A program made the translations under genes and the position numbers. A stretch of 64,000 nucleotides of DNA from HGM04593 sp045591315 (GTDB taxonomy: Bacteria; Bacteroidota; Bacteroidia; Bacteroidales; Bacteroidaceae), in NCBI GenBank assembly GCA_045591315.1, contig JAZNSN010000008.1, positions 1-64,000 on the forward strand, in the 5' to 3' direction. Numbering within the stretch: position 1 is the first letter of the stretch; each line of letters begins with the position of its first letter. Positions 35,898-45,449 of this stretch are shown one piece after another. The notes under the pieces are model-generated. The model was not told the origin of the DNA and did no database searches. It worked only from the letters and a program-made list of their open reading frames with translations.

Positions 35898-36248
35898 CTA
35901 AAGAGTGTCAAGCTGTGACTTTATTCCTAGAAGCTCCTCTCGTATGGCCTTTAAACGGTCTATTACTTCACTGTTGGTCTCTGCATTTTCTTTAGGACCA
36001 CCGGACTTGAACTGTCTTTTTGCTCCTGAGAGTGTAAGTCCACGCTCCTTTACAAGATGGTATATCGTACGCAAGATCTTTATATCGTCTTTTGTGTAAC
36101 GGCGTATTCCATTGGCGCCTTTGTATGGCGAAATCTGCGGAAAGACAGTTTCCCAATAACGCAAGGTGGTCTCCGTTACAGAAAGCTCTTTGGCAACCTC
36201 CTTTATGGAGTAGTACATCTTTAGATCCTTATTCGTGTTAAGTGCCAT
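35898..36248 (-). CDS. MerR family transcriptional regulator
   Basis: 116 residues. The ATG at 36248 (MALNTNKDLKMYYSIKEV) lies 1 nt after the M23 stop. A longer frame would overlap that gene by 65 nt. Seen: winged-helix N-terminus YYSIKEVAKELSVTETTLRYWETVFPQISP (helix-turn-helix about 13-35), the wing GIRRYTKDDIKILRTIYHLV, and a C-terminal coiled coil NSEVIDRLKAIREELLGIKSQL. No cysteine-based effector site is seen, so it is probably not a metal or redox sensor. Co-transcribed with the M23 peptidase. Confidence 0.88.
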   Translation of the reverse strand: MALNTNKDLKMYYSIKEVAKELSVTETTLRYWETVFPQISPYKGANGIRRYTKDDIKILRTIYHLVKERGLTLSGAKRQFKSGGPKENAETNSEVIDRLKAIREELLGIKSQLDTL

Positions 36249-36249
36249 A

Positions 36250-37224
36250 TCAGTCATATATTTTTCCATGGTTTTCTGCCATTTGAAGCATCTGGTCATA
36301 ACCGTCTGCGTCAAGATCCATGAAATAGTAGTTAATGGGGTTTACGTTCCTGCCTTTTACAAGGACTTCGTAATGCAGGTGCGGGCCGGTACTTTTTCCA
36401 GAGTTGCCGCTACGTGCTATTTGCTCGCCTCTTACGACTTTCTGGCCAGGCTTTACCATGAACTTCTTGTCTGCAAGGTGGGCATATAAGGTCTTGTGGT
36501 CATAACCGTGGTCAAGGACAACGGTATAACCGTATCCCGAACGCCATCCTGCAAATTCTACAACGGCATCAGCAGTGGCATAAACCGGCGTACGCATGTC
36601 GCAGGTGAAGTCCATGCCTTTATGAAATCTTGTGACTTTATATACAGGGTCCACACGGTAACCGTATCCCGAAGCAGTACGCGTCAGGTCCCGGTTCGAA
36701 ATAGGTTGTATTGCCGGTATGTGACGCAGACGGTCCTCAGCCGACTCTTGAAGAGAGGTTATCTCATCAAATGACTTTATTTGAAGATACAACTGCTTTT
36801 CAAGCAAGTCAATTTTCTGGGTCGTTTCAATAAGCAGCTCGGCATTGTCCATCTTGAGCAGCTCATCATACCGGTTTGTGCCCGCATAGCCGGCGTTCCT
36901 GATACTCTTTGATATGGGCTCTGCATTAAGCATTACCCTGTAAAGGTTATCGTCACGTTGCTGTATGTCCTTAAGGACGGTTGCCGCTTCGTCAAGTCTT
37001 TTGGAGAGTATGTGGTATTGTGCAAGCAGTTGTGAATTCTCGTGTTCGAATTCCTTAACGGTCGGTTTGTCAACAAAAAGATAAAAGGCCAGAAATGTCA
37101 AGCCTCCGAATGTGATGTACAGCAGAACACTACGCAGAATTGTAAGGAATTTCTGTGTGAACGTCGGGTGGACGCGGTCATATGTTCTTGTGTCGGGGTT
37201 GAAAATGTAATAGGCCTTTCGCAT
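36250..37224 (-). CDS. M23 family (LytM-type) metallopeptidase
   Basis: 324 residues from the ATG at 37224 (MRKAYYIFNPDTRTYDRV). Seen: a cytoplasmic N-terminus, one membrane helix (about 30-50), a periplasmic coiled coil (about 60-160), and a LytM domain. Expected zinc ligands are H201 and D205 (FHKGMDF) and H284 (HLHYE), with H249 in YAHL also conserved. Known role: cleavage of peptidoglycan cross-bridges or, when degenerate, activation of amidases. All active-site residues appear present. A strong promoter (TTTG-20-TACATTTG) precedes it. Confidence 0.92.
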   Translation of the reverse strand: MRKAYYIFNPDTRTYDRVHPTFTQKFLTILRSVLLYITFGGLTFLAFYLFVDKPTVKEFEHENSQLLAQYHILSKRLDEAATVLKDIQQRDDNLYRVMLNAEPISKSIRNAGYAGTNRYDELLKMDNAELLIETTQKIDLLEKQLYLQIKSFDEITSLQESAEDRLRHIPAIQPISNRDLTRTASGYGYRVDPVYKVTRFHKGMDFTCDMRTPVYATADAVVEFAGWRSGYGYTVVLDHGYDHKTLYAHLADKKFMVKPGQKVVRGEQIARSGNSGKSTGPHLHYEVLVKGRNVNPINYYFMDLDADGYDQMLQMAENHGKIYD

Positions 37225-37243
37225 TGCAATGTGCTTTACGTTA

Positions 37244-37275
37244 CAAATGTAATAAAACATTATTTTTAATGCAAA
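37244..37275 (-). promoter_or_regulatory. Strong promoter for M23 peptidase-merR
   Basis: The minus strand shows -33 TTTG (37275-37272), a 20-nt spacer and -7 TACATTTG (37251-37244). This is an exact match to the Bacteroidetes primary sigma consensus, 20 nt before the chosen start at 37224. It supports that start. Confidence 0.75.
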
Positions 37276-37366
37276 TTATAAAGGTTAAAGCCTGTAAACA
37301 TGAAAAAAGAGACGTATGTGACAGAACATTCTGGCAGGTGTAGAGGATTTTTACGCGAATTTGTTG

Positions 37367-37374
37367 TAACTTTG
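37367..37374 (+). promoter_or_regulatory. -7 element of alaS
   Basis: TAACTTTG is an exact TAnnTTTG match, 69 nt before the start codon. No clean -33 at 19-21 nt. Confidence 0.5.
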
Positions 37375-37442
37375 CGCCTTGCGCAACGAAGGCAAGTGCG
37401 TTTCTTTAGGAATCAGGTCAGGAATAACTAAAATATTATTAT

Positions 37443-40058
37443 ATGCTCACTTCAAAAGAGATTAGAGATTCTTTCAAGAAATTCTTTGAGCAGAAGGGTC
37501 ACCTCATTGTCCCGTCTGCTCCAATGGTCGTTAAGGACGACCCGACATTAATGTTCACCAATGCAGGTATGAACCAGTTCAAGGATATCATTCTTGGCAA
37601 CCGTCCGGCAAAGAGCAAGCGCGTTGCCGACTCTCAGAAGTGCCTCCGTGTAAGCGGAAAGCACAACGACCTTGAAGAGGTAGGCCACGACACTTATCAC
37701 CATACAATGTTCGAAATGCTCGGAAACTGGTCCTTTGGCGACTATTTCAAGCAAGAGGCAATAGACTGGGCTTGGGAATACTTGACAGATGTCGTGAAAC
37801 TCGACCCGGACCGTCTGTATGCAACAGTATTCGAAGGTGCAGCAAGCGAAGGGCTTGAGCGTGACAATGAGGCAGCTGCTATATGGGAGAAACATCTTCC
37901 TGCCGAGAGAATCCTAAACGGAAATCTCAAGGATAATTTCTGGGAGATGGGAGATACAGGTCCATGCGGTCCATGCAGTGAGATACATATCGATCTCCGC
38001 AGCGATGAGGAGCGTGCTGCAATTCCTGGTCGTGACCTGGTTAACGGCTCACACCCTCAGGTCATAGAGATATGGAACCTTGTGTTCATGCAGTACAACC
38101 GTATGGCTGACGGTCATCTTGAAGAGCTTCCTGCAAAGGTGATAGATACTGGTATGGGCTTTGAACGTCTATGTATGGCTCTTCAGGGCAAGAAATCCAA
38201 CTATGATACAGACGTATTCCAGCCTATAATCAAGAGCATCGGTGATGTTTCGGGCAAGAAGTACGGCGAAAATGAGCAAACAGATGTTGCAATGCGTGTA
38301 ATTGCAGACCACATCCGAACAATATCATTCTCTATAACAGACGGTCAGTTGCCATCCAATGCCAAGGCCGGATATGTTATACGACGCATTCTTCGCCGTG
38401 CCGTACGTTACGGATATACCTTTTTGGGACAGAAACAAGCGTTCATGTTCAAGCTTGTCCCGACGCTTATAGAAAATATGGGTGATGCATATCCGGAACT
38501 CAAACAGCAACAGGATCTTATAACAAAGGTTATTAAGGAGGAGGAGGATTCATTCCTTCGTACTCTGGAGACCGGCATCGGTATGCTGGACAAGATAATG
38601 GCTGCTGCGAAGGAGGCCGGCAAGAGCGAAATCAGCGGAGTTGAGGCATTCACCTTGTACGATACATTCGGTTTTCCGATAGACTTGACACAGCTGATTC
38701 TCCGCGAGAATGGTCTCACTGCGAATATGGAACAGTTCGATGAGGAGATGCTCAAGCAGAAGACACGTGCACGCAATGCTGCAGTTGTTGAGAACGGCGA
38801 TTGGGTAACAGTAAATGAGGGTGAGTGTACTTTTGTCGGATATGACAATACTGAATACAATACGACAATACTGCGTTATCGCCAGACAAAGCAGAAGAAC
38901 CAGACTCTCTACCAGATTGTGCTCAAGGAGACTCCGTTCTATGCCGAAAGCGGTGGTCAGGTCGGCGATACTGGTCTGCTTATTTGTGGGGACGAGCGCA
39001 TAGAGGTTATTGACACAAAGAAGGAAAATAACCTTCCGATACACATAACTAAGAAATTACCTGCAGACCCTGCTGCGGTATTCAGTGCAGAGGTAAATAC
39101 TGCAAAGCGTGCTGCATGTGCTGCGAACCACTCTTGTACACACCTTCTTGACCAGGCTTTGCGTCAGGTTTTGGGCACACATGTAGAGCAGAAGGGTTCG
39201 CTGGTTACTCCGGATGCGGTAAGATTCGACTTCTCTCACTTCCAGAAGGTTACAGACGAGGAAATAGAACAGGTTGAGCGTATTGTAAATGCACGTATCC
39301 GCGAGAACATTCCTTTGACCGACCACAGAAGCATACCTATTGAGGAAGCCAGGAAACTCGGTGCGATAGCTCTGTTCGGCGAGAAGTACGGTGATCATGT
39401 ACGTGTTGTCCAGTTCGGTACTTCAATCGAATTCTGCGGAGGTACCCATGTCTCTTCAACCGGTAAGATCGGTATGGTTAAGATCATTGCCGAAAGTTCT
39501 GTTGCCGCAGGTGTACGCCGTATCGAAGCAATTACGGGTGAGGCTTTAGAGAATCATCTTTACAAGACACAGACTTTGTTGAGAGAGATACATGCTCTCT
39601 TTAATAACGTGCCTAATCTCAAGGCTACTATTGTAAAGTCCATAGCCGAGAATGCCGAACTCAAGAAGGAGATTGAGGAGTATGCAAAGGAGAAAGCTGC
39701 CATGATGAAGAATGAACTGCTGAAGGATATAAAGGAGAGAGGCGGTATGCGTTACATCAGCGCAGTGCTTCCTGTTTCGCCTGCGGCAGTGAAGGATATC
39801 GTCTTTATGCTTCGTCAGGAGTTGCCGGAGAATATGCTCATTGTTGTCGGCAGTATATATAATGACAAGCCGCAACTTACGATTTCTGTGAGCAACGACC
39901 TTGTAGAGAACGGTATCAATGCCGGCAAGGTTGTAGGTCTGGCTGCACGTGAGATGCAAGGCGGAGGAGGTGGTCAGGCACATTTCGCTCAGGCCGGGGG
40001 CAAGAATCCTCAAGGCGTGAGGGCTGCCATTGATAAGGTATTCGAGATTATACAGTAA
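37443..40058 (+). CDS. alaS: Alanyl-tRNA synthetase
   Basis: 871 residues. It charges tRNA-Ala with alanine and edits Ser and Gly mischarging. Seen: N-terminal class II catalytic core (KGHLIVPSAPMVVKDDPTLMFTNAGMNQFKDIILG) with the alanine-recognition MFEMLGNWSFGDYF, and the editing domain zinc residues NHSCTHLL and CGGTHVS. A C-terminal oligomerisation or DHHA1 domain ends GGGGGQAHFAQAGGKNPQGV. Length and motif order are typical. Monocistronic, ending at a 17-bp hairpin. Confidence 0.97.
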   Translation: MLTSKEIRDSFKKFFEQKGHLIVPSAPMVVKDDPTLMFTNAGMNQFKDIILGNRPAKSKRVADSQKCLRVSGKHNDLEEVGHDTYHHTMFEMLGNWSFGDYFKQEAIDWAWEYLTDVVKLDPDRLYATVFEGAASEGLERDNEAAAIWEKHLPAERILNGNLKDNFWEMGDTGPCGPCSEIHIDLRSDEERAAIPGRDLVNGSHPQVIEIWNLVFMQYNRMADGHLEELPAKVIDTGMGFERLCMALQGKKSNYDTDVFQPIIKSIGDVSGKKYGENEQTDVAMRVIADHIRTISFSITDGQLPSNAKAGYVIRRILRRAVRYGYTFLGQKQAFMFKLVPTLIENMGDAYPELKQQQDLITKVIKEEEDSFLRTLETGIGMLDKIMAAAKEAGKSEISGVEAFTLYDTFGFPIDLTQLILRENGLTANMEQFDEEMLKQKTRARNAAVVENGDWVTVNEGECTFVGYDNTEYNTTILRYRQTKQKNQTLYQIVLKETPFYAESGGQVGDTGLLICGDERIEVIDTKKENNLPIHITKKLPADPAAVFSAEVNTAKRAACAANHSCTHLLDQALRQVLGTHVEQKGSLVTPDAVRFDFSHFQKVTDEEIEQVERIVNARIRENIPLTDHRSIPIEEARKLGAIALFGEKYGDHVRVVQFGTSIEFCGGTHVSSTGKIGMVKIIAESSVAAGVRRIEAITGEALENHLYKTQTLLREIHALFNNVPNLKATIVKSIAENAELKKEIEEYAKEKAAMMKNELLKDIKERGGMRYISAVLPVSPAAVKDIVFMLRQELPENMLIVVGSIYNDKPQLTISVSNDLVENGINAGKVVGLAAREMQGGGGGQAHFAQAGGKNPQGVRAAIDKVFEIIQ

Positions 40059-40072
40059 TCACAGATCATAGC

Positions 40073-40110
40073 AAAATAAAAGTGAACCATTTGTGGTTCA
40101 CTTTTATTTT
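40073..40110. terminator. Bidirectional terminator between alaS and relA/spoT
   Basis: A 17-bp perfect stem (40073-40089 with 40094-40110) with a TTTG loop. It has A-rich and T-rich ends, so it can act in both directions. Confidence 0.9.
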
Positions 40111-40173
40111 GTCCGTTTGCTTGCAGGGTATTCTGTAGGTATTGCCGTTAAGATAATTGAATCTGCAATGGGA

Positions 40174-42408
40174 TTATCCAATCCGCGCAATAGTCTTTAT
40201 GTTCTTGATTTTCTTTAGGTTCTCACATATATTCTTCACATCTTCTACATCATGCACGTTTATCCAGAATGTGCCTTCGAATATACCGTTGTCACTCTCA
40301 ATGTTCATCTTCTGTATGTTGGCATTCAGTTGCTGGTATATTATACTTGTTATTTCATGCAGTACACCCATGTCGTCGATGCCTTTTATCTTTATAGGTA
40401 CGACAAAATAGAGTTGCTTGTGAGTTTCCCATTTGGCTGCAAGTATCCTGTCACCGTGGCTGCTCTTCAGCGTGTCTGCTACTGGACAGTTTCTCTTGTG
40501 TATGACTATATGCTTGTCCTCATCGTAATAACCGAGTATGTCATCGCCTGGGATCGGGTGGCAACAATCTGCGATAACATAGCTGCTCTTCAGGTTCTCG
40601 TCTGTCAGATTTATAGCTTTCCCTCTATCGATGTTATCATGTTGTTCTACAACAGGTGCATTTTCTCTCTTCTTGTCACGGTTGAAAGAGAATAGTGACT
40701 GAAAACTGAATTTCTTGTTGCCTAGAAGTGCGTCCTTGTCATCGTTGCCTAGTACGATATTGCCTTTGCCGATTGCTATAAGAAGCTCATCGCGGTCGTT
40801 CAGCTTGTGTGTTTTCCATAGTTTCTCGATATTGCCCATGTAGTTGCTCAATCCCTCCTGTTCGAGGAACTGTGCCAGTTTGCTTTCGCCTTCATTAAGC
40901 AGCAAACGTTGCTGACGACGTATTGCAGCCTGTATCTTGCTGCGTGCTTTGGCTGTTGTGACAAATGATAGCCAGCTCTCTTCTACGCGTGGGGCGTTGG
41001 ATGTCAGTATCTCTACCTGATCACCGCTCTGAAGCTGGTGGCTTATAGGTACTAGTTTGTGATTTACTTTGGCTCCGATGCAGTGGTTGCCTAAGAATGT
41101 ATGTATGCTGTATGCAAGGTCTAGTGCAGTACAGTTCTGGGGCATGGTCTTTATATCCCCTTTCGGCGTGAAAACAAAAATCTCTGTGGCATAAAGATTG
41201 AGTTTTATCGTGTCTAGGAAATCGAGGGCGTTAGGCTGAGGGTCATCTAGTATCTCCTTGATTGTGTGCAGCCAGTTGTCAAGCTGGTCATCGTTGTTGC
41301 TTTCTCCCAGGCTCTTGTATTTCCAGTGGGCTGCAATACCTCGTTCAGCGACCTCATTCATCTTTTCGCTTCTTATCTGTACCTCAATCCACTCGCCTCT
41401 CTGGCTCATGAATGTTGCATGCAAGGCTTTGTAACCGTTTGTCCTAGGCTTGTTTACCCAATCGCGGAGCCGGTCCGGGTGCGCATTGTAAAGCTTGGTA
41501 AGAGCTATATATATGTTGAAGCACTCGTTGTTTTCGTCCTTCTCCTCACGTGGCTCAAAGATAATTCGTACAGCAAGGATATCGTATATGTCTTCGAACG
41601 CAACATGTTTTTTCTGCATCTTGTTCCAAATGGAGTATGGTGACTTTACGCGTCCGATAATGTGGTATTTGTATCCCATAGAGTCGAGTCGCTCACAAAT
41701 TGGGCGTGTAAACTCCTCGTAAAGTATTTCTCGCTCCTGCTGGGTCTTTTCAATTTTCTTCTCTATACGGGCATACTCTTCCGGATGCTCGTACTTGAAA
41801 CTGAGGTTTTCAAGTTCTGTCTTTATACGGCTCAACCCAAGACGGTATGCTATTGGAGCATATATATACAAGGTCTCTCCTGCAATCTTATATTGCTTGT
41901 TCACCTGCATGAACTCCAACGTACGCATATTATGAAGACGGTCTGCTATCTTTATGAGAATGACTCTTATGTCTTCACTCATGGTCAACAGCAGTTTCTT
42001 GAAGTTCTCTGCCTGTGCCGATGCGTGTGCTCCGAACACACCTCCTGCAATTTTCGTAAGACCGTTTACTATCTCGGCAATCTTTCTTCCAAAGAGGTTT
42101 CTTATATCTTCAATGGTATAGTCTGTATCTTCTACGACGTCGTGCAGCAGTGCGGCGCAAATAGAGGTGGAGCCGAGTCCTATCTCCTTGCAAACGATGC
42201 GTGCAACTTCAAGCGGATGCATGATATATGGTTCACCGCTATGGCGTCTGACACCCTTGTGTGCCTGACGTGCAAAGTTGAATGCCTTTGTTATCAGTTC
42301 TACTTTCTTGCGGTGTTGCGATGCAAGATATATATCCAACAACTCCTGAAATGCCGCATTTATCATGGCATCTTCATGCTGTATTCTTATGTCCTCGTCG
42401 CTGTTCAT
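40174..42408 (-). CDS. relA/spoT: Bifunctional (p)ppGpp synthetase/hydrolase
   Basis: 744 residues, a full-length long RSH protein. Seen: an HD hydrolase domain (HD at 89-90 in LLHDVVEDTDYT), the synthetase domain (VKSPYSIWNKMQKK, RIIF, LRDWVNKPRTNGYKALHATF), a TGS domain with DLAYSIHTFLGNHCIG, and a C-terminal ACT domain. Key hydrolase residues are present, so it is probably both synthase and hydrolase of (p)ppGpp. It is the last gene of the parA operon, 3 nt after the lytic transglycosylase. Confidence 0.95.
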   Translation of the reverse strand: MNSDEDIRIQHEDAMINAAFQELLDIYLASQHRKKVELITKAFNFARQAHKGVRRHSGEPYIMHPLEVARIVCKEIGLGSTSICAALLHDVVEDTDYTIEDIRNLFGRKIAEIVNGLTKIAGGVFGAHASAQAENFKKLLLTMSEDIRVILIKIADRLHNMRTLEFMQVNKQYKIAGETLYIYAPIAYRLGLSRIKTELENLSFKYEHPEEYARIEKKIEKTQQEREILYEEFTRPICERLDSMGYKYHIIGRVKSPYSIWNKMQKKHVAFEDIYDILAVRIIFEPREEKDENNECFNIYIALTKLYNAHPDRLRDWVNKPRTNGYKALHATFMSQRGEWIEVQIRSEKMNEVAERGIAAHWKYKSLGESNNDDQLDNWLHTIKEILDDPQPNALDFLDTIKLNLYATEIFVFTPKGDIKTMPQNCTALDLAYSIHTFLGNHCIGAKVNHKLVPISHQLQSGDQVEILTSNAPRVEESWLSFVTTAKARSKIQAAIRRQQRLLLNEGESKLAQFLEQEGLSNYMGNIEKLWKTHKLNDRDELLIAIGKGNIVLGNDDKDALLGNKKFSFQSLFSFNRDKKRENAPVVEQHDNIDRGKAINLTDENLKSSYVIADCCHPIPGDDILGYYDEDKHIVIHKRNCPVADTLKSSHGDRILAAKWETHKQLYFVVPIKIKGIDDMGVLHEITSIIYQQLNANIQKMNIESDNGIFEGTFWINVHDVEDVKNICENLKKIKNIKTIARIG

Positions 42409-42411
42409 GCC

Positions 42412-43764
42412 TTACTTGTATATTTTGAGATATTTTCCTGCTCTAATCTTGGTATTACGCATGTTGTTCCATCTCATAATCTGTTTTACAGTAACCCGGT
42501 ACTTGCGTGCAATACTTCCGAGATTCTCTCCTTGTCTTATCTTGTGCCGTTTGAGTGAACCGCGTCCGTCATCATTGCTTTTAGCCTGCTTGAGCATCTT
42601 CTCAATGCTCTCTTTCGGGAAGAATTCTTCTTCTCGATGTTTGTATATGGAATCTTCGCTCTCGATGAATGACGTAATAAGTTCATTCGGCAACCGCAGG
42701 ACGTAGCGCTCATTCTCGCCTGGAACAATATCCTTTATGTATTGGGGGTTCAATGCACGTATAGCCTCAATATCGGCACCGCATACTTCTGCAATTTGTG
42801 TAAAATGCAGGTTTTTGCTGATATGTATCGTATCAGTCGTTACCGGTATCTTTGGTTCCATCGGGCAAATTCCATGCTCCTTGTGATAGGTCATGACATA
42901 GTTCGCTGCTATGAATGCCGGCAAATAGCCGCGTGTCTCATAAGGCAGCCAGTCGTAGATTTCCCAAAAGCTCTTCTTTCCCCCGGAACGTACTATTGCC
43001 TTCTTTACATTGCCTGGACCGCAATTATATGCCGCAATAGCCAGTTCCCAATTGTTGAAGAACTTGTATAGGTCGCGCAAGTAATGTACGGCAGCTTTTG
43101 TCGATTTGATGGGATCGAAACGTTCGTCAATGTAGTTGTTCGACTTTAGTCCATATAGTTTTGCGGTGGGGAATATGAATTGCCATAATCCCTTTGCACT
43201 TGCTGGTGAAACAGCTTTAGGATTCAATGCCGATTCAATGACAGGAAGATATCTCAGTTCTTTTGGTATTCCTTGTCTGTCAATCTCCTCTTCAATCATA
43301 GGCATGTAGTATTCCGACATGCCGAGCATGAATGAGACAAGCGAACGGTTGCGTGTCAAATAGCGGTCAATACATGCGCGTACCATACTGTTATACGGCA
43401 TGTCTATGATACTTGGAATGGCTTGAAGGCGTTCGGCATATGTCGTGTCGCTTGTCTTGATGTCTTTCCAGTCTTCATTTTCGCAGTCAAGTGCATTGAG
43501 CAGATTGCGTGCCTGCCAGGTATTCAGCAAGCTGTCAATGCTGGCTGCTAGTCCTTCCGGCATTCCGAACGATGATTTCCCTTCACCGATTGTCGGCAAT
43601 TCCTCTATCGGATCGTCGCTCTTTATCTCCTTGTCGGTTATTGTATTGCTGTCTGTCTGTAAGACTGCTGTGTCTGTAGGTAGGGACATGCCATATATGC
43701 CGGCAAAAGCCTGCATACTCATGGCAAATAACATTGTTATTATCGATGTCGTTGTCTTGTGCAT
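42412..43764 (-). CDS. MltD-like lytic transglycosylase with LysM domains
   Basis: 450 residues. Seen: a signal peptide (MLFAMSMQAFAG), the SLT domain with the catalytic Glu at 177 (IESALNPKAVSPASAKGLWQF), and AIAAYNCGPGNVKKAI. Two LysM-like repeats follow, near 325-365 (IAEVCGADIEAIRALN) and the C-terminus (HKIRQGENLGSIARKYRV). Known role: cleaves the glycan strands of peptidoglycan. It is 16 nt after DUF5683 and 3 nt before relA/spoT. Confidence 0.93.
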   Translation of the reverse strand: MHKTTTSIITMLFAMSMQAFAGIYGMSLPTDTAVLQTDSNTITDKEIKSDDPIEELPTIGEGKSSFGMPEGLAASIDSLLNTWQARNLLNALDCENEDWKDIKTSDTTYAERLQAIPSIIDMPYNSMVRACIDRYLTRNRSLVSFMLGMSEYYMPMIEEEIDRQGIPKELRYLPVIESALNPKAVSPASAKGLWQFIFPTAKLYGLKSNNYIDERFDPIKSTKAAVHYLRDLYKFFNNWELAIAAYNCGPGNVKKAIVRSGGKKSFWEIYDWLPYETRGYLPAFIAANYVMTYHKEHGICPMEPKIPVTTDTIHISKNLHFTQIAEVCGADIEAIRALNPQYIKDIVPGENERYVLRLPNELITSFIESEDSIYKHREEEFFPKESIEKMLKQAKSNDDGRGSLKRHKIRQGENLGSIARKYRVTVKQIMRWNNMRNTKIRAGKYLKIYK

Positions 43765-43780
43765 GTTCCTCTTTTTCTTG

Positions 43781-44545
43781 TTAGAATGTTATGTTGCAGT
43801 TTAATCCGTAGTATCCGTCTTTCGGTGAGAAGCGGTCTGTCCTGCCTCCTTCGTTCCCGTATCCGCTCATAATCTGCGGCTCTATAGTCAGGTTAATATC
43901 CTCTGATATGTCAAAGCTTGCCAATTGGGCATCCACGTATGCATCTACAACCGAAAGGGCATATACGGCGATTGTTGCAAAGATGCTCAGGTCACGCCAA
44001 CGGCGATAGCGGTCTTTTCTTTTCTTGAACACTCCTTTTACATACTCCTTGTTCTTTTCGAAATCGTATCCTGGTCTGAAGAAATCCTTGTATGAGTTGC
44101 TGTTAGGGTCATTGTCCATTATGTCGAGATAAGCCTGACGATAATCCTTGTACATCTGTGAGTTCCAGTTGTAGGCGTATAGACAGCCTACAAATCCGCC
44201 ATAAACAATCGGCAGTTTCCAGTATTTGCGGTTGTATATCTGTCCACCTCCTGGAATAACTAGGGCCAGCCATAGTGATTTTGTCGGGTTGGGTTTCCAT
44301 GGCTTAATCTCCTTTCCGCTTGTCCTGTTCCCGCGTTTCAAGGCTACACGGCTACTGTCGGGGCTTATCAGGGTTGCCTCGTTCATGCTTTTGTATAGAC
44401 TGTCAACAATAAGTGAGTCCGGCATCGATTCTATCAATGATACAGAATCATTTCTTATGGCAGTATCACTGTCAATTGTCTGTGCTGCAGCGATTGTGAC
44501 ATGCAATGTCAATACCAATGCTGTTATAATCATCTTGTTTGTCAT
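43781..44545 (-). CDS. DUF5683 domain protein, exported
   Basis: 254 residues from the ATG at 44545 (MTNKMIITALVLTLHVTIAAAQ), giving a clean signal peptide. The longer frame from 44593 would overlap parB by 29 nt. Seen: PTKSLWLALVIPGGGQIYNRKYWKLPIVYGGF, the DUF5683 signature, and several hydrophobic helices. The family is frequent in Bacteroidetes and often lies in this parA-parB-lytic transglycosylase cluster. Function unknown; probably envelope-associated. The gap after parB is 19 nt. Confidence 0.85.
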   Translation of the reverse strand: MTNKMIITALVLTLHVTIAAAQTIDSDTAIRNDSVSLIESMPDSLIVDSLYKSMNEATLISPDSSRVALKRGNRTSGKEIKPWKPNPTKSLWLALVIPGGGQIYNRKYWKLPIVYGGFVGCLYAYNWNSQMYKDYRQAYLDIMDNDPNSNSYKDFFRPGYDFEKNKEYVKGVFKKRKDRYRRWRDLSIFATIAVYALSVVDAYVDAQLASFDISEDINLTIEPQIMSGYGNEGGRTDRFSPKDGYYGLNCNITF

Positions 44546-44564
44546 TCGGAGGCGTAGCACTTTG

Positions 44565-45449
44565 TTAATGATTGAGTTTGTCGAATATGGCAATAATACG
44601 TTCCAGCTCCTTTTCGTTCTTGAACTTTATGCTGATTTTTCCGCTTCCCTTTTCGGAGCATGTCAGCTGTACAGGCGTCTGGAAGAATTGTGTAAGATGC
44701 TTCTTGAGCTGATGATATACGGCATCCTGCTTCTTTACGGCACTCTTGTTCTCCTTTACGGCAGGAGATGCGCCGCCTTCCTTGATGCCCTTTACAATCT
44801 CTTCGACTTCGCGTACCGAGTAGCTGTTCTTCTCTATTTCGTGGAAAATGTTTATCTGGTCGGCATGCGAGTCGAGCGAGAGCAGGGCTTTTGCATGTCC
44901 CATGTCAATCTTCTTCTCCTTAAGGGCTACCTGTATTGCAGCAGGCAGTTTAAGAAGGCGCAGGAAGTTGGCTATTGTTGCACGTCCTTTGCCGACACGT
45001 TTGCTCAGCTGTTCCTGCGAAAGGTTATGCTGCTCGATGAGCTGTTGGTATGCAAGTGCAATTTCCAATGGATTCAGGTCTTCGCGCTGAATGTTCTCCG
45101 TGAGTGCCATCTCCATTGTGTTCTCGTCGTCGGCTTTGAGAATATATGCAGGGATTGTGCTTTTCCCTGCAAGCTGAGAAGCACGGAAACGTCTCTCACC
45201 TGCGATAATCTGGTATGTGCCGTCATCCATCTTGCGCAGTGTGATAGGCTGTATCACGCCAAGTTCCTTTATGGAGTCGGCCAGCTCCTGGAGAGCCTCT
45301 TCGTTGAAATCGCGGCGTGGCTGGTTGGGATTGGCGAGAATCTTGTCAATCTCAATTTCTCCTATAGACGATGACCCGGATGTGCGTACAGCATCTGTGG
45401 ATATGAGAGCATCAAGGCCTCGTCCTAACGTAAATTTCTGTTTTGCCAT
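44565..45449 (-). CDS. parB: Chromosome partitioning protein ParB
   Basis: 294 residues. Seen: the ParB/Sulfiredoxin CTP-binding domain (IEIDKILANPNQPRRDFNEEALQELADSI and GERRFRASQLAG), the helix-turn-helix KRVGKGRATIANFLRLLKLP (about 148-167), and a C-terminal dimerisation region. Chromosomal ParB binds parS and forms a CTP-dependent clamp. No parS-like palindrome (TGTTTCACGTGAAACA) was seen in this window. It overlaps the parA stop by one base. Confidence 0.95.
   Translation of the reverse strand: MAKQKFTLGRGLDALISTDAVRTSGSSSIGEIEIDKILANPNQPRRDFNEEALQELADSIKELGVIQPITLRKMDDGTYQIIAGERRFRASQLAGKSTIPAYILKADDENTMEMALTENIQREDLNPLEIALAYQQLIEQHNLSQEQLSKRVGKGRATIANFLRLLKLPAAIQVALKEKKIDMGHAKALLSLDSHADQINIFHEIEKNSYSVREVEEIVKGIKEGGASPAVKENKSAVKKQDAVYHQLKKHLTQFFQTPVQLTCSEKGSGKISIKFKNEKELERIIAIFDKLNH

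Noticed and set aside
41662..42558. 298-codon plus-strand ORF
   Set aside because: Antisense to relA/spoT and the end of the transglycosylase; Cys/Leu/Tyr-rich shadow.
44226..45374. 382-codon plus-strand ORF
   Set aside because: Antisense to parB and DUF5683, both well supported.
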